Assembly (NCBI RefSeq): GCF_006442975.2 | Contig: NZ_CP083955.1 | Location: forward strand, 186,001-250,000 | Source: Mesorhizobium sp. B2-1-1 | Lineage (GTDB): Bacteria > Pseudomonadota > Alphaproteobacteria > Rhizobiales > Rhizobiaceae | Direction: 5' to 3' | Length of the DNA stretch: 64,000 nt | Part shown: piece by piece, positions 8,468-17,642 of the stretch | Layout: every line of letters starts with the position of its first letter | How positions within the stretch are numbered: the first letter of the stretch is position 1 | Position numbers and translations under genes: made by a program | Notes under the pieces: model-generated | Databases searched by the model: none | Told to the model about the DNA's origin: nothing | What the model saw: the letters and a program-made list of their open reading frames with translations, nothing else

Positions 8468-9850
8468 ATGTTTTCATTGTATAGCTGTCTGGCGATGATC
8501 AACTCGGCTCTTTCGCGCTGGACCATGGCGTACTTCGCCTCGGCACTGGTGTCTTTGGTCGCCGCTCAGATGCTGATGATGGCCGGCTACGGTTTTCCGA
8601 CTGTTGCCTTGGAAGCCCCAGAGACGCTTATGATCGTCCACATGATCACAATAGGCTGGCTTAGCCTTCTGATGTGCGGAGCCTTGTTCCAGTTTGTCCC
8701 GGTGCTCGTTGCGCGGCCACTTCGCTGCGAGTCTCTGGCCTTGCCGGCGCTGCTGTGCCTGATTGTCGGTCTGACTTGCCTGGTCACCGGATTCTTGCGC
8801 CTATCAGGAGCAATTGACGTTGATGTTCCTGCGCTTGCGTTTGCCGGGCTTCTCCTTCCGGCTGGCTTCGGATTGGTGGGATGGGCGCTCGCACGTACGT
8901 TATGGGATGTCCGACCATCCAGACTGCCACTGCCCGCGCGCTTCGTTGCGGGAGGGCTTGCCAGCATCGCAGTCACCAGCGTCTTGGGTGCCTCCTTTGC
9001 ATTCTCGCTCTCCGGCGAGGTGCTAGGTGGGATTGGCATAGATGTGCAAGCGGCTCTTCCCACTCACGTGATGGTAGGCCTTGGCGGCTGGCTCGGCTTC
9101 ACGGCCGTTGGTGTGAGTTACCGCTTGCTGCCAATGTTTATGCTTTCCCCGGACAGCGAACGCACCACGGGTTATCTGGTCTTGTGGGCCGGCGCTACCG
9201 CCCTGCTTCTTATTGTGTCGTCAGAGCCTTTGACACGTCTTTCCGGAGAGATAATGCTGCCTGCCGTTCTCGCTTGCTTACTCGCGTCCGCCGCGACGGT
9301 GTTCTATGCCATCGATCTCGTTTTCTTCTATCGCAGCCGCAAGCGACGCAAGATCGAATTGAACAGCAGTTCGGCGATCGGCGCCTTCTCCGCCCTTTAT
9401 CTGTCGGTTGTGCTTCTCCTCGCTCTGCTGGCGACGGGAACGCTTGCGCAGCATGCAGGCGCAGTTGTCTATCTCGTTGCTTTCGGTTGGCTAACAGGGC
9501 TGGGGCTTTCGCAACTCTACAAGATCGTGCCGTTCCTAACCTGGCTCGAATGCTACGGACCGGTGATGGGCAGGAAGCCAACGCCGCGCGTCCAGGATCT
9601 TGTCGTCGAAACGCGCGGCAAGGTGAGTTTCGCACTCTTCTACGCCGGCGTGCTGGTCGGGACTGGGGCGCTTCTGACCGAGGTGCCGGGTCTGTTCCGC
9701 ATGGCTACGGCTGTGACCTTAGCTGCTACGATAGCGATCGTCGCGGAACTCGTTCTTGCGCGCCGCCTTGCCAATGTTACCGCAGCCTTGCGCCTGCCCG
9801 AGGGAGCATCGCGCCCGCGCCTTTTCCTGCCCTCCTGGCGCCCATTATAG
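8468..9850 (+). CDS. Polytopic membrane protein, heme-copper oxidase subunit I-like
   Basis: A 460-residue protein with about 12 hydrophobic helices. HMITIGWLSLLMCGALFQF and later THVMVGLGGWLGFTAVGVSY carry His residues in contexts like heme-binding helices of cytochrome oxidase subunit I-like or NnrS-like proteins. No HH pair or cross-linked Tyr motif is seen, so it is probably not a catalytic oxygen reductase. Relatives occur next to DUF2249 and NnrS genes in denitrifiers. It starts an operon with a DUF2249 gene and a DUF59 gene, preceded by a TTGCG box. The exact role is unknown. Confidence 0.7.
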   Translation: MFSLYSCLAMINSALSRWTMAYFASALVSLVAAQMLMMAGYGFPTVALEAPETLMIVHMITIGWLSLLMCGALFQFVPVLVARPLRCESLALPALLCLIVGLTCLVTGFLRLSGAIDVDVPALAFAGLLLPAGFGLVGWALARTLWDVRPSRLPLPARFVAGGLASIAVTSVLGASFAFSLSGEVLGGIGIDVQAALPTHVMVGLGGWLGFTAVGVSYRLLPMFMLSPDSERTTGYLVLWAGATALLLIVSSEPLTRLSGEIMLPAVLACLLASAATVFYAIDLVFFYRSRKRRKIELNSSSAIGAFSALYLSVVLLLALLATGTLAQHAGAVVYLVAFGWLTGLGLSQLYKIVPFLTWLECYGPVMGRKPTPRVQDLVVETRGKVSFALFYAGVLVGTGALLTEVPGLFRMATAVTLAATIAIVAELVLARRLANVTAALRLPEGASRPRLFLPSWRPL

Positions 9851-9861
9851 AGGAAACCCGA

Positions 9862-10401
9862 ATGAGTGCCCCGCATTACGACCTCGACGTTCGGCCGATC
9901 CTTCGCGAAGGTGGCGAGCCCTTCAGTGCCATCATGGAAGCGGTGGCCGCACTCGGCCCGGGTCAAAGCCTGCGCTTGCTTGTGTCCTTTAAGCCCATTC
10001 CCTTGTTTCAGGTGCTTGGCGCGCGAGGCTTCGAGCCCTCGGCCAAAGAAATTGGCAATGGTGACTGGGAAGTTGTCTTCACGCCGGTTGGGGCAGCACA
10101 GCAGGTAGGGGAACCGTCGGAACGATCAGCAAGCACCGACGACATGCCACGCGACTGGCCAGAACCAATCATGGAGCTCGACAATCGCGATCTCGAGCCG
10201 CCGGAACCGATGGTCAGAACGCTGCAAGCGGTCAAGACCTTGGCACTTGGTCAGACGATGGCAGTGCTGCTGCCGCGCGAACCAGTTTTTTTATTCGATG
10301 AGTTGCAGGTACGTGGGCATCGCTGGCGCGGCACCTTCGAGCCGCAAGGGCACTATCGCATAGTCATCCGCTCTGGTGGGTCAGGAGGGCGAGTATCATG
10401 A
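9862..10401 (+). CDS. Tandem DUF2249 protein
   Basis: A 179-residue cytosolic protein with two DUF2249 copies, at about residues 5-78 and 98-175. Each has the family pattern of an Asp-Leu-Asp-x-Arg start (DLDVRPILREG; ELDNRDLEPPEP), a central LRLLVSFKPIPLF or MAVLLPREPVFLF segment and a closing WEVVF or YRIVI strand. DUF2249 resembles the TusA/SirA fold and is common beside denitrification and Fe-S genes. It follows the membrane protein by 11 bp and overlaps the DUF59 gene. The duplication is in-frame and complete. Confidence 0.8.
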   Translation: MSAPHYDLDVRPILREGGEPFSAIMEAVAALGPGQSLRLLVSFKPIPLFQVLGARGFEPSAKEIGNGDWEVVFTPVGAAQQVGEPSERSASTDDMPRDWPEPIMELDNRDLEPPEPMVRTLQAVKTLALGQTMAVLLPREPVFLFDELQVRGHRWRGTFEPQGHYRIVIRSGGSGGRVS

Positions 10402-10724
10402 ACGGAGCGGAAGGCCAGGCACTAGCGGTTGGCATACGTGAATCCCTGCGCATGGTCATTGATCCGGAGCTTGGAGAAAATGTCGTCGATCTCGGATTGA
10501 TCTACCAAGTTTCGGTGGAACAGGATGGGATAGCGCATATCGAAATGACGACCACGGCCCGTGCTTGTCCCGCGACGGGATACCTCAAGGATGCAGTCCG
10601 CTCGGCCGCCTGGATAGTACCTGGGATCCATTGGGTAGACATCCGGCTCACATATGATCCACCATGGGCACCTGATATGATGAATACAGACGCCAAGTGC
10701 CGTCTTGGCCTGACCGCAACGTGA
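10398..10724 (+). CDS. Metal-sulfur cluster assembly factor (DUF59/MIP18 family)
   Basis: A 108-residue DUF59 protein: residues 12-36 carry MVIDPELGENVVDLGLIY, typical of the SufT/PaaD/MIP18 fold, followed by TTTARACPATGYL with the conserved Cys, and a C-terminal LTYDPPWAPDMM. Such proteins help deliver Fe-S clusters. It overlaps the DUF2249 gene by 4 bp, so the two probably act together, perhaps in maturation or repair of NO-sensitive Fe-S enzymes (inference). Confidence 0.88.
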   Translation: MNGAEGQALAVGIRESLRMVIDPELGENVVDLGLIYQVSVEQDGIAHIEMTTTARACPATGYLKDAVRSAAWIVPGIHWVDIRLTYDPPWAPDMMNTDAKCRLGLTAT

Positions 10725-11249
10725 CCCATTGCATGACAGCATGGCTGCAAGGCAACGCCTCGTCATAGACGGTGCGCCGCTCTGGAAACGTCGTTGATTT
10801 ACGACGGTCAAATGCGCTCCACGGCGTTGTGAAGACATCGGTCCTGATCGTCTTCATGGTTGAAAGGTGTGCGCGATTTCTGACCCGGACCCTTGCTACG
10901 GAGTTCCCGCAACCAGCGGCGCATATGCTTGCCTTGCAAGGCCGGGCCTTGCAGTGGCGCGTTTCACTTGTGGGCTTACGCTGTTCGGCCACGGCGAAGC
11001 GCGCTCGCTTTCCCGACCGTCGGAATGTTTATGACACGGGCGCTTAGCATCGGCTCAGAGTTTCCTGTTGGGGTGGCATGCCTACTCCTATGGACCAAGC
11101 AGCCTGCGCCCGCCCTCGGTGTCCAAAACGCATCTCAGCGTTGCTTGGGAAGGGGGCACACGCGGGAGGGCGCTTCCTCTTTGTCTCAGCGCAACGATCA
11201 TCTGGAACAGCGGTTGCAAGATATTGCTTCCTAAACCTGGACGACGCGC
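10725..11249. other. Intergenic stretch without a recognisable gene
   Basis: About 525 bases between the DUF59 and DUF1858 genes. Open frames of 70-110 codons exist on both strands but are Cys/Arg-rich, mutually overlapping and match nothing I know. No TTG-N8-CAA site was found by eye. Confidence 0.4.
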
Positions 11250-11465
11250 ATGAAGACCCGACTTCGCGACGATGCAACGATGGACGAAATAATGCTCAGG
11301 TGGCCGGCAACCATCGGAGTGGTTCTCCAGTATCGCCTGCTTTGCGTCGGCTGCCCGGTTGCCTCGTTCCACACCATTTCCGAAGCGGCGCGTGAGCACG
11401 GGATAGGCGAGGAATCACTGCGTGTCGATCTGAACGCCGCGATCGAGCGAACCGGAGCGGACTAG
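11250..11465 (+). CDS. DUF1858-domain protein
   Basis: A 71-residue protein of the DUF1858 family: it opens with DATMDEIMLRWPATIGVV and has the Cys-x-x-Cys-Pro motif in LLCVGCPVASFHTISEAA, followed by a helical tail. The same domain starts ScdA/RIC-type Fe-S repair proteins and stands alone in many denitrification clusters. It ends on the opposite strand 4 bp into the regulator gene (convergent overlap). The likely role is Fe-S or NO-stress related; unproven. Confidence 0.85.
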   Translation: MKTRLRDDATMDEIMLRWPATIGVVLQYRLLCVGCPVASFHTISEAAREHGIGEESLRVDLNAAIERTGAD

Positions 11466-12238
11466 TTGTTCCCAGTCCGTCCTTCGGCCAGCAAAAGCAG
11501 GCGGTGAGGTTCCACCACGGTCACCTTTTCGCGGCCACTTTTAACGAGCCCCTTTTCCTCCCAAGATGAGAGCAGCCGACTCACCGTGTGCAGCGTCGTT
11601 CCTGTCATCTCGGCGATGTCCTGCCGTGATATCGGGAAATCAATCATGATTCCCTCATCGGTTTGCCGACCGGTCTGCTTGATTAACTTGAGCAGCGCAT
11701 GGGCGACGCGCTGATCCACCTGTTCGGTGGACATCTCGATCACGCGCGTGTGAGCGTCCTGCAGCCTGCTGCCAACGGTTTTATAGGTATTGGCGCCAAA
11801 ACTTGGGAAGGAATCCGCGAACTTGAGCCAAAGATGACCTGGCCATGCAAGAGCCACGCAATCGACGGCAGCAATTGCGCTGGCCGGATAGGTGCTGCGA
11901 CCCAACGCGTGGGCAATCCCCATCAGTTCACCAGGACTAATGTAGCGCACGGTCACTTCTTGGCCGTCTGGCGTTGTCTTAACGACACGCACATGTCCGT
12001 CGAGCAACAAGAAGAAGGAGTGGGCTTCCTGCTCTTGCTCGAAGATAGGTTGATCCTTGACAACCCGCAACGATCGCGCTTGGCCGATCATGTAATCAAG
12101 ATCCGTCGGGGTCATGCCCTGGAAGGCCGATAGCCCGGAGATCAACGACCGATCCAGACGGCTCAAGGGCAATTCCTCTTCCAAGATCTTGCAATGGGCA
12201 TCAGCAAATCCGTGTCTCTGTCGAGCACACAATGTCAT
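11462..12238 (-). CDS. nnrR: NnrR-like Crp/Fnr transcriptional regulator
   Basis: About 258 residues from the preferred ATG. A cyclic-nucleotide-fold sensor covers residues 30-150, a dimer helix follows, then a Crp-type helix-turn-helix near 200-225: ISRQDIAEMTGTTLHTVSRL. The recognition helix has His where FNR has Glu (H-T-V-S-R versus E-T-V-S-R). N-terminal Cys residues (near positions 4 and 16) do not form a clear four-Cys FNR cluster site. This fits the NO-responsive NnrR/NNR group, which recognises TTG-N8-CAA. A TTGCG box lies 56 bp upstream, shared with pseudoazurin, so autoregulation is plausible. The upstream in-frame start at 12316 would put codons across that box. Confidence 0.8.
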   Translation of the reverse strand: MTLCARQRHGFADAHCKILEEELPLSRLDRSLISGLSAFQGMTPTDLDYMIGQARSLRVVKDQPIFEQEQEAHSFFLLLDGHVRVVKTTPDGQEVTVRYISPGELMGIAHALGRSTYPASAIAAVDCVALAWPGHLWLKFADSFPSFGANTYKTVGSRLQDAHTRVIEMSTEQVDQRVAHALLKLIKQTGRQTDEGIMIDFPISRQDIAEMTGTTLHTVSRLLSSWEEKGLVKSGREKVTVVEPHRLLLLAEGRTGNN

Positions 12239-12293
12239 GGGTTCCCGACGGACGGCAAGGGGCACCAAGCCCGGCCTTTTCCTTCGACCTTGT

Positions 12294-12307
12294 TTGCGTT
12301 GCATCAA
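12294..12307 (+). promoter_or_regulatory. NnrR-type box TTGCG-TTGC-ATCAA
   Basis: TTG-N8-CAA between nnrR-like and pseudoazurin genes. Its centre is 84 bp before the pseudoazurin ATG and 62 bp before the preferred regulator ATG, leaving room for class II promoters on both strands. Confidence 0.65.
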
Positions 12308-12384
12308 AGTTCGCATGCTGAAGTCAGTCTAAAAGCTCCCCAACGGCGAACCCGTCAAATATGAAATCACAGAAAGGTAAAATC

Positions 12385-12831
12385 ATGAGATACGCAGTCA
12401 CCATCGCCACCGCGCTCGCCGCCGCATCGCTAATGAGCGGAGCTGCTCAAGCCGCCGATCACCAGATCCAGATGCTCAACAAAGGTGAGAAAGGCGTAAT
12501 GGTCTTTCAACCGGACTTTGTCCAGGCAGCGCCTGGTGACACCATCACGTTCGTGCCAACCGACAAGGGCCACGATGCCGAAACGATCAACGGCATGATC
12601 CCCGACGGCGCGAAGACTTTCAAGGGCAAGCCGGGCGAACAAATCACCGTTACACTCGACAAGGAAGGTATCTATGGCGTGAAGTGCGCGCCTCATTATG
12701 GGATGGGCATGGTGGCGTTGATCGTGGTCGGCAAGCCGGTCAATCTGGCGCAGGCAGCGGCGGTTAAGCAGTCCGGGAAGGCGAAGAAAGTGTTCGAGAC
12801 GCTGTTGGGTGCAATTCCAGCAGGCAACTGA
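12385..12831 (+). CDS. Pseudoazurin, periplasmic blue-copper electron carrier
   Basis: A 148-residue precursor from the ATG preceded by GAAAGG; an upstream in-frame ATG at 12361 is less likely. The signal peptide ends in AAQAADH. The mature part is a pseudoazurin: MLNKGEKGVMVFQP at the front, copper His in TDKGHDAETING, and Cys, His and Met in GVKCAPHYGMGMVALI. Pseudoazurin feeds electrons to copper nitrite reductase and N2O reductase, both encoded in this window. The TTGCG box upstream places it in the same regulon. Confidence 0.95.
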   Translation: MRYAVTIATALAAASLMSGAAQAADHQIQMLNKGEKGVMVFQPDFVQAAPGDTITFVPTDKGHDAETINGMIPDGAKTFKGKPGEQITVTLDKEGIYGVKCAPHYGMGMVALIVVGKPVNLAQAAAVKQSGKAKKVFETLLGAIPAGN

Positions 12832-12871
12832 AGGTGGGGCAATTCTTGTTCAGAGACCTAAAGGACCTGCG

Positions 12872-12889
12872 GGCGGACGTTAGTCCGCC
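12872..12889 (+). terminator. Hairpin between pseudoazurin and nnrS
   Basis: A perfect 7-bp stem (GGCGGAC / GTCCGCC) with a GTTA loop, 41 bp after the pseudoazurin stop. The T-run after it is poor, so it may be a weak or processing hairpin; it would let pseudoazurin be expressed above nnrS. Confidence 0.45.
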
Positions 12890-12906
12890 TATGGTTCCCT
12901 TTTGAA

Positions 12907-14121
12907 ATGCATCCGATGGCAATCCCACGCACACGACCCGGCACTTATCCGGCGGTTCTCTCCTACGGTTTCCGGCCGTTCTTCCTGCTCGGCTCGCTGT
13001 ATGCCGGAGGGGCGATCCTGCTCTGGCTGCCGTTGTTTTACGGTCGTATCGAAACCTCAAGCGCCTTCTTGCCGGTAGACTGGCATGTCCACGAGATGCT
13101 GTTTGGCTATCTCGCGGCGATCGTCACGGGTTTCTTGCTGACCGCGATCCCGAATTGGACCGGACGACTGCCGGTGCAAGGCCTGCCTTTGCTGGCACTC
13201 GTCCTGTTGTGGCTTGCGGGGCGGTTCGCCGTGTTCTTTTCGGCGCAGACCGGCTGGCTCGTTGGAGCCGCAATCGACTGCGCCTTCCTTGTGGCTGTCG
13301 CGGTCGCCGCCGCGACTGAAATCATCGCGGGTCGGAACTGGCGGAACCTCAAGGTGCTGTTGCCGGTCGCCGTACTTTTGGTGGCCAATGTGATGTTTCA
13401 TGTCGAAGCGCACAACCATGCAGTCTCGGACATCAGCCGCCGGCTCGGACTCGGGGCTGCCGTCGTTCTGATCATGATCATAGGCGGACGTATCGTTCCC
13501 AGTTTCACCCGCAATTGGTTGGTACGCGAAAATCAGGGACGCCTGCCGGCCCCGTTCAGCCAATTCGACATCGCAGCGATCGCACTGTCGGCGACCGCGT
13601 TGGCGGCCTGGGCATTCTTTCCCGAAAGCAGCGCGACAGGCGCGATGCTGATCGTCGGGGCGGCCTTCAACGCTATCCGGCTTGTGCGCTGGGCGGGTGA
13701 TCGCACGTTTCGTGATCCGCTGGTGCTGATCCTGCACGTCGCGTTTGCCTTCGTGCCGATCGGTCTCCTGCTCGCCGGACTTGCCGTCGTCGTGCCGGAG
13801 ACAGTCCCTTCGGCGGCGGGCATTCACGCGTTCAGCGTAGGAGCGGTGGCATGCATGACGCTCGCCGTCATGACCCGAGCCACGCTTGGGCATACAGGGC
13901 GCGAATTGCGGGCGACCATTGGCACACGCGTGGTCTTTGTCGCGATCGTGCTTGCGGCCGTCCTGCGCATCGGCGCCGCGTTCCTACCTGCGCAAGCAAT
14001 GCTTCTCCACATGTCGGCGACGTTGTGGGTGGCGGCCTTCCTCGGATATGTGGCCCTGTTTGGCGGCATGCTCGTTCGGCCCAAATTACGTGCGCGGCAG
14101 CCGAACAAGGCGCCTTCTTGA
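12907..14121 (+). CDS. nnrS: NnrS family heme-copper membrane protein
   Basis: A 404-residue 12-helix NnrS protein: YGFRPFFLLGSLYA at the front, DWHVHEMLFGYLAAIVTGFL with family His residues, MFHVEAHNHA, and the hallmark IIGGRIVPSFTRNWL near residue 195. NnrS proteins help cells cope with NO by protecting metal centres or lowering nitrosyl-iron complexes. It follows pseudoazurin after a hairpin. It is one of two intact copies; a third, decayed copy lies at about 46.4 kb and shares the GGRIVPSFTRNWLVR block with this one. Confidence 0.93.
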   Translation: MHPMAIPRTRPGTYPAVLSYGFRPFFLLGSLYAGGAILLWLPLFYGRIETSSAFLPVDWHVHEMLFGYLAAIVTGFLLTAIPNWTGRLPVQGLPLLALVLLWLAGRFAVFFSAQTGWLVGAAIDCAFLVAVAVAAATEIIAGRNWRNLKVLLPVAVLLVANVMFHVEAHNHAVSDISRRLGLGAAVVLIMIIGGRIVPSFTRNWLVRENQGRLPAPFSQFDIAAIALSATALAAWAFFPESSATGAMLIVGAAFNAIRLVRWAGDRTFRDPLVLILHVAFAFVPIGLLLAGLAVVVPETVPSAAGIHAFSVGAVACMTLAVMTRATLGHTGRELRATIGTRVVFVAIVLAAVLRIGAAFLPAQAMLLHMSATLWVAAFLGYVALFGGMLVRPKLRARQPNKAPS

Positions 14122-14264
14122 CGCGCGAGACCTGGACCGCGCCGTATCGAAGCAAACGGAATGCCGTCGACATCGCTTGGTATGACGAATCCGGAATTTG
14201 TATCACGTTGGAGCAGCGCAATTGGCGAATTTCGGTGTTGAACCCACACTGATCGCGCCAACAA

Positions 14265-15125
14265 TCATAGCGGCTGTTCGTCGAGATATCTCAAAGTAGC
14301 CAAGCGCTTAATGGCAGTCGTTGCCAGCATTTGAGCTCGGTCGCGGTCGGCCTGGAGGGGAAGGGTTTCCCCCGCGTTGAGGTAGGATTCGGCCAGCAGC
14401 TCGCAGAGAGCATCCAAGGATTCCGGCGATCGGTCGCTGATAGACGTGTTCGTTCCAAACGGACTGGCCGTGAGTTGTTGCGCAAGTTTTCGTGCCTCTG
14501 CCGCCAGACCGCTAAGCACGGTCTCGTCATGTTCCCCGCGAAGCGCCGCAAATGCTTTCAGTCGGATCGCGACCTGTTCTTCCATGGTTGCAAGGTCGCC
14601 AGCGCTGGCAAATGTCGCGTCGGCCTCACGACGCGAAGAGAATGCAAGCCGGCGTTCGACCCGCAGAACACGGGCATGTTCCAACTCCTCTCTGGCCATC
14701 TGCTCGGCAGCGGAGCGGATCTCCGTTGAAGGTGCGTTCGAAGCTACGTAGGACCAAAAGGCAAAAGCGCGCTCTTCGTTTCTCACTGCCATCGCAAACG
14801 AATGGTAGGGGTCCACAAGTTCCGGCGAGACCACGGCCGTGTTCTCGTCATCGAAAACACCTTTCGGCGTCCATCGGAGCTGCCTCAGATCCGGATCATT
14901 GCCACTGGATTGCCGGGACCAGCGAGTGACGTTTTCGATATGGCCCGTTTCCTCCTTGACCAGGCGCTCGAAGACCTCGGCCAGTCTCGCCTGACCCTTA
15001 TCGCGCATTCGTTGTGCCAGTTCTGAGTACCTTTGAGCAGATTCCTTCTCCATCGCGAAAGCGATTGCCAGAAGTTCGGCCATCGACCTGACCGGCGCCG
15101 CCGGCTCTGCTCCCAAACGAGACAT
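14265..15125 (-). CDS. Ferritin-like/rubrerythrin-type di-iron protein
   Basis: About 286 residues from the ATG preceded by GGAGG. Two ferritin-like units are visible: AMEKESAQRYSELA with KEETGHIENV (about residues 25-60), and RNEERAFAFWSYV with REELEHARVL (about 115-155), each supplying Glu and ExxH ligands. The C-terminal third is helical and unassigned. It is divergent from nosR with a shared TTGCG box, so it is probably expressed during denitrification; a role in iron handling or peroxide/NO defence is inferred. The 11-codon-longer frame would start upstream of the predicted transcript start. Confidence 0.75.
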   Translation of the reverse strand: MSRLGAEPAAPVRSMAELLAIAFAMEKESAQRYSELAQRMRDKGQARLAEVFERLVKEETGHIENVTRWSRQSSGNDPDLRQLRWTPKGVFDDENTAVVSPELVDPYHSFAMAVRNEERAFAFWSYVASNAPSTEIRSAAEQMAREELEHARVLRVERRLAFSSRREADATFASAGDLATMEEQVAIRLKAFAALRGEHDETVLSGLAAEARKLAQQLTASPFGTNTSISDRSPESLDALCELLAESYLNAGETLPLQADRDRAQMLATTAIKRLATLRYLDEQPL

Positions 15126-15181
15126 GACTTTTTCCTCCGATGCCAGTTTTTCCGACACTAAGCCAACTGCCTGGGAGTTGT

Positions 15182-15195
15182 TTGCGCTGCGTCAA
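15182..15195 (+). promoter_or_regulatory. NnrR-type box before nosR and the ferritin-like gene
   Basis: TTGCG-CTGC-GTCAA. The centre is about 102 bp before the nosR ATG and 63 bp before the preferred start of the divergent ferritin-like gene. Confidence 0.65.
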
Positions 15196-15290
15196 AGAAC
15201 TCCCGTCCAAAACCGCCGACACACGCGCCAGAGGCTGCTGGCGGACGAAACCAGCCGGCTCCCAGCTTGAGAACGTGATGAAGGAAGCCA

Positions 15291-17618
15291 ATGCCGGGGA
15301 GCATTTCCACACGATATATGTTGGCCGCTTGTTTCCGACTCTGGAGGAACTGGCGCCGCCTTGCTGCGTGGGCAATTACAACCCTTGCAATCCTAACTGT
15401 CTTGTCCGCTCCCACCCATGCGGCTGGGAGCCTTAAGGATTACCTGGCAAACACCAAGCCCGGGGAGCTTATCCAGGGAGGCGACCGATACGGGGAGATG
15501 GAGGGGGTCCCGGCGCTGGCGCCAGTCTATTCGGGAAACCGAAAGATCGGATATGCCTACCTCAACACCGACTTTTCCAGCGCCGTTGGATATTCGGGAA
15601 AACCGATCAGAATTCTTGTTGGCATTGATCCCGCGGGCATTATCCGCGGAATCAAGCTGGTCGAGCACAAGGAACCGATCGTCCTCATAGGCATACCGCA
15701 GGCAAAGGTCGTTGCGGCGCTCAACTTATTGATCGGCAAGGACCTTAGTCGCGTCGCTGCTGGGGCAGAACAACTTCCGCAGGTCGACATCGTCAGCGGT
15801 GCCACCGTGACAGTTCTGGTGATGAGCGACAGCGTCGTCCGCTCCGCCGTCAAACTGATCCGGAGCAACCGTCTTGGTGCAACGGGTTCGTCCACCTCAC
15901 CAGTCGCCCCAGGGCTGATTAAGAAACCGGACCTATCCAAGTCTGAAATCCGCGATTGGGCTTCGCTCCTGGGCGATGGCTCAATTCGCAGCCTCCGCCT
16001 CAGCGTCGGCGAGGTCTCCGACGCTTTCGCGCAAGCCGGCCATCCAGAAGCTTCCGTCAAGCCCGAGACAGCCAATCCAGGCGATCGCTTCATCGACTTG
16101 TATGTGGCTGCGGTCAGTGTGCCGACGATCGGTCGCAGCCTTCTGGGAGATGCCGCCTACGAGCGGCTGCAAAGGAAGCTCAAGCCCGGGCAGCAGGCAA
16201 TCGTTGTTGCCGGGGAGGGCGCTTATTCCTTCAAGGGCTCTGGCTATGTCCGGGGCGGGATCTTTGATCGGATCGAACTGCTGCAAGACGGCCAAGGTGT
16301 CCGGTTCCGCGATCGAAACCACACCAGACTCGGCGACCTGGCGGCCAAAGGCGCGCCGAGCCTGCGCGAAATAGCATTGTTTTCCGTACCGGAGGAATTT
16401 TCGCTCGATCTGACGCGGCCTTGGGAACTGCAACTGCTAGCCCAGCGTAGCTTTGGTGCGCGCGACAAGGCGGTGCTTCCGTTCAATGTCGGCTATACTC
16501 TTCCCGACCGTTACCTGACGATCGAAGAGCCTCCGGTGCAGGAGGCCGTCAAATCGGTTTCGGAAGCGGCCGCGCCGGCACCTGCGTCGGCTGAAGAGCC
16601 AGGCGCGACTTTCCCCGAACAAGAACCGCTCTGGATGAAAATTTGGAGGATGGACACCGTTTCGCTCGCCATCACCGTGGCCGCCCTCCTTGTCCTTACC
16701 GCCATCTTCTTCTTCCAGAACTGGCTGGTTCGGCGGCCACGCCTGTTCGGTTGGGTGCGACGAGGCTATCTCCTTTTCACACTGGTCTGGCTTGGATGGT
16801 ACGCCAATGCCCAGCTCTCCGTGGTCAATGTGCTGACGTTTTTCAACTCGTTGATCAGCGGCTTCAGCTGGGAATTCTTTCTGTCGGCACCCCTCATCTT
16901 CATCCTTTGGGGTGCGGTTGCGGCCGGGCTGCTCTTCTGGGGCCGTGGGCCGTTTTGCGGCTGGCTTTGTCCGTTCGGTGCGCTCCAGGAGCTAAGCAAT
17001 AATCTGGCGCAGTGGCTGAAAGTGCCCCAGATCACGCTGCCCTTCGGCCTGCACGAGCGGCTGTGGCCAATCAAGTACATCATCTTCCTCGGCCTCTTCG
17101 GCCTTTCGCTCTATTCGGTGGGAATGGCAGAGACTTACGCCGAGGTCGAGCCGTTCAAAACCGCGATCATCCTGAAGTTCGCCCGCGAATGGCCGTTCGT
17201 GATCTTCGCGCTGGCGCTTCTGGTTGCCGGCCTGTTCATCGAACGCTTCTACTGCCGCTATCTCTGTCCGCTCGGCGCCGCACTCGCCATACCAGGGCGC
17301 ATCCGCATGTTCGAGTGGCTGAAGCGCTATCCCGAGTGCGGCTCGCCCTGCCAGCGTTGCGCCAAGGAATGCCCCGTGCAGGCGATCCATCCAGAGGGCC
17401 AGATCAACGTCAATGAATGCATCTACTGCATGCATTGCCAAGAACTCTACCACGACGACCATCGCTGCCCGCACATGATCCAGGTGCGCCTGAAGCGCGA
17501 GAAATTCGAGGCGCTCTCGTCACCGTCGAGCCGGGGCAAGGGGCCGGCCAAGCCGGTGATCGCCTTCAAAGGCAAGCCAATCGAGCAAAGCAGCCCTGTT
17601 CTCAGTTCAACGACCTAA
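15291..17618 (+). CDS. nosR: NosR, membrane flavo-iron-sulfur protein for N2O respiration
   Basis: A 775-residue NosR. Signal segment to about residue 45; periplasmic FMN_bind domain (about 80-180) with the covalent-FMN motif VDIVSGATVTV; a second periplasmic region; then membrane helices from about 460 with two Cys-x3-Cys-Pro motifs (CGWLCPFGAL and CRYLCPLGAA). The cytoplasmic tail has two ferredoxin clusters (CQRCAKECPVQ and CIYCMHCQ). NosR brings quinol electrons to NosZ and is needed for nos expression. The start has AAGGAAG. It leads nosRZDFYLX and is preceded by a TTGCG box; NosX is its FMN transferase. Confidence 0.97.
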   Translation: MPGSISTRYMLAACFRLWRNWRRLAAWAITTLAILTVLSAPTHAAGSLKDYLANTKPGELIQGGDRYGEMEGVPALAPVYSGNRKIGYAYLNTDFSSAVGYSGKPIRILVGIDPAGIIRGIKLVEHKEPIVLIGIPQAKVVAALNLLIGKDLSRVAAGAEQLPQVDIVSGATVTVLVMSDSVVRSAVKLIRSNRLGATGSSTSPVAPGLIKKPDLSKSEIRDWASLLGDGSIRSLRLSVGEVSDAFAQAGHPEASVKPETANPGDRFIDLYVAAVSVPTIGRSLLGDAAYERLQRKLKPGQQAIVVAGEGAYSFKGSGYVRGGIFDRIELLQDGQGVRFRDRNHTRLGDLAAKGAPSLREIALFSVPEEFSLDLTRPWELQLLAQRSFGARDKAVLPFNVGYTLPDRYLTIEEPPVQEAVKSVSEAAAPAPASAEEPGATFPEQEPLWMKIWRMDTVSLAITVAALLVLTAIFFFQNWLVRRPRLFGWVRRGYLLFTLVWLGWYANAQLSVVNVLTFFNSLISGFSWEFFLSAPLIFILWGAVAAGLLFWGRGPFCGWLCPFGALQELSNNLAQWLKVPQITLPFGLHERLWPIKYIIFLGLFGLSLYSVGMAETYAEVEPFKTAIILKFAREWPFVIFALALLVAGLFIERFYCRYLCPLGAALAIPGRIRMFEWLKRYPECGSPCQRCAKECPVQAIHPEGQINVNECIYCMHCQELYHDDHRCPHMIQVRLKREKFEALSSPSSRGKGPAKPVIAFKGKPIEQSSPVLSSTT

Positions 17619-17642
17619 GACTCAACCAGAAGGAGACGGAAT

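Noticed and set aside
8881..10401. A 506-residue frame as a single protein
   Set aside because: Its first two thirds run out of frame through the upstream membrane protein gene; only the part from 9862 matches DUF2249.
10772..11047. 91-residue frame between the DUF59 and DUF1858 genes
   Set aside because: No ribosome site, unusual composition and no homology that I recognise.
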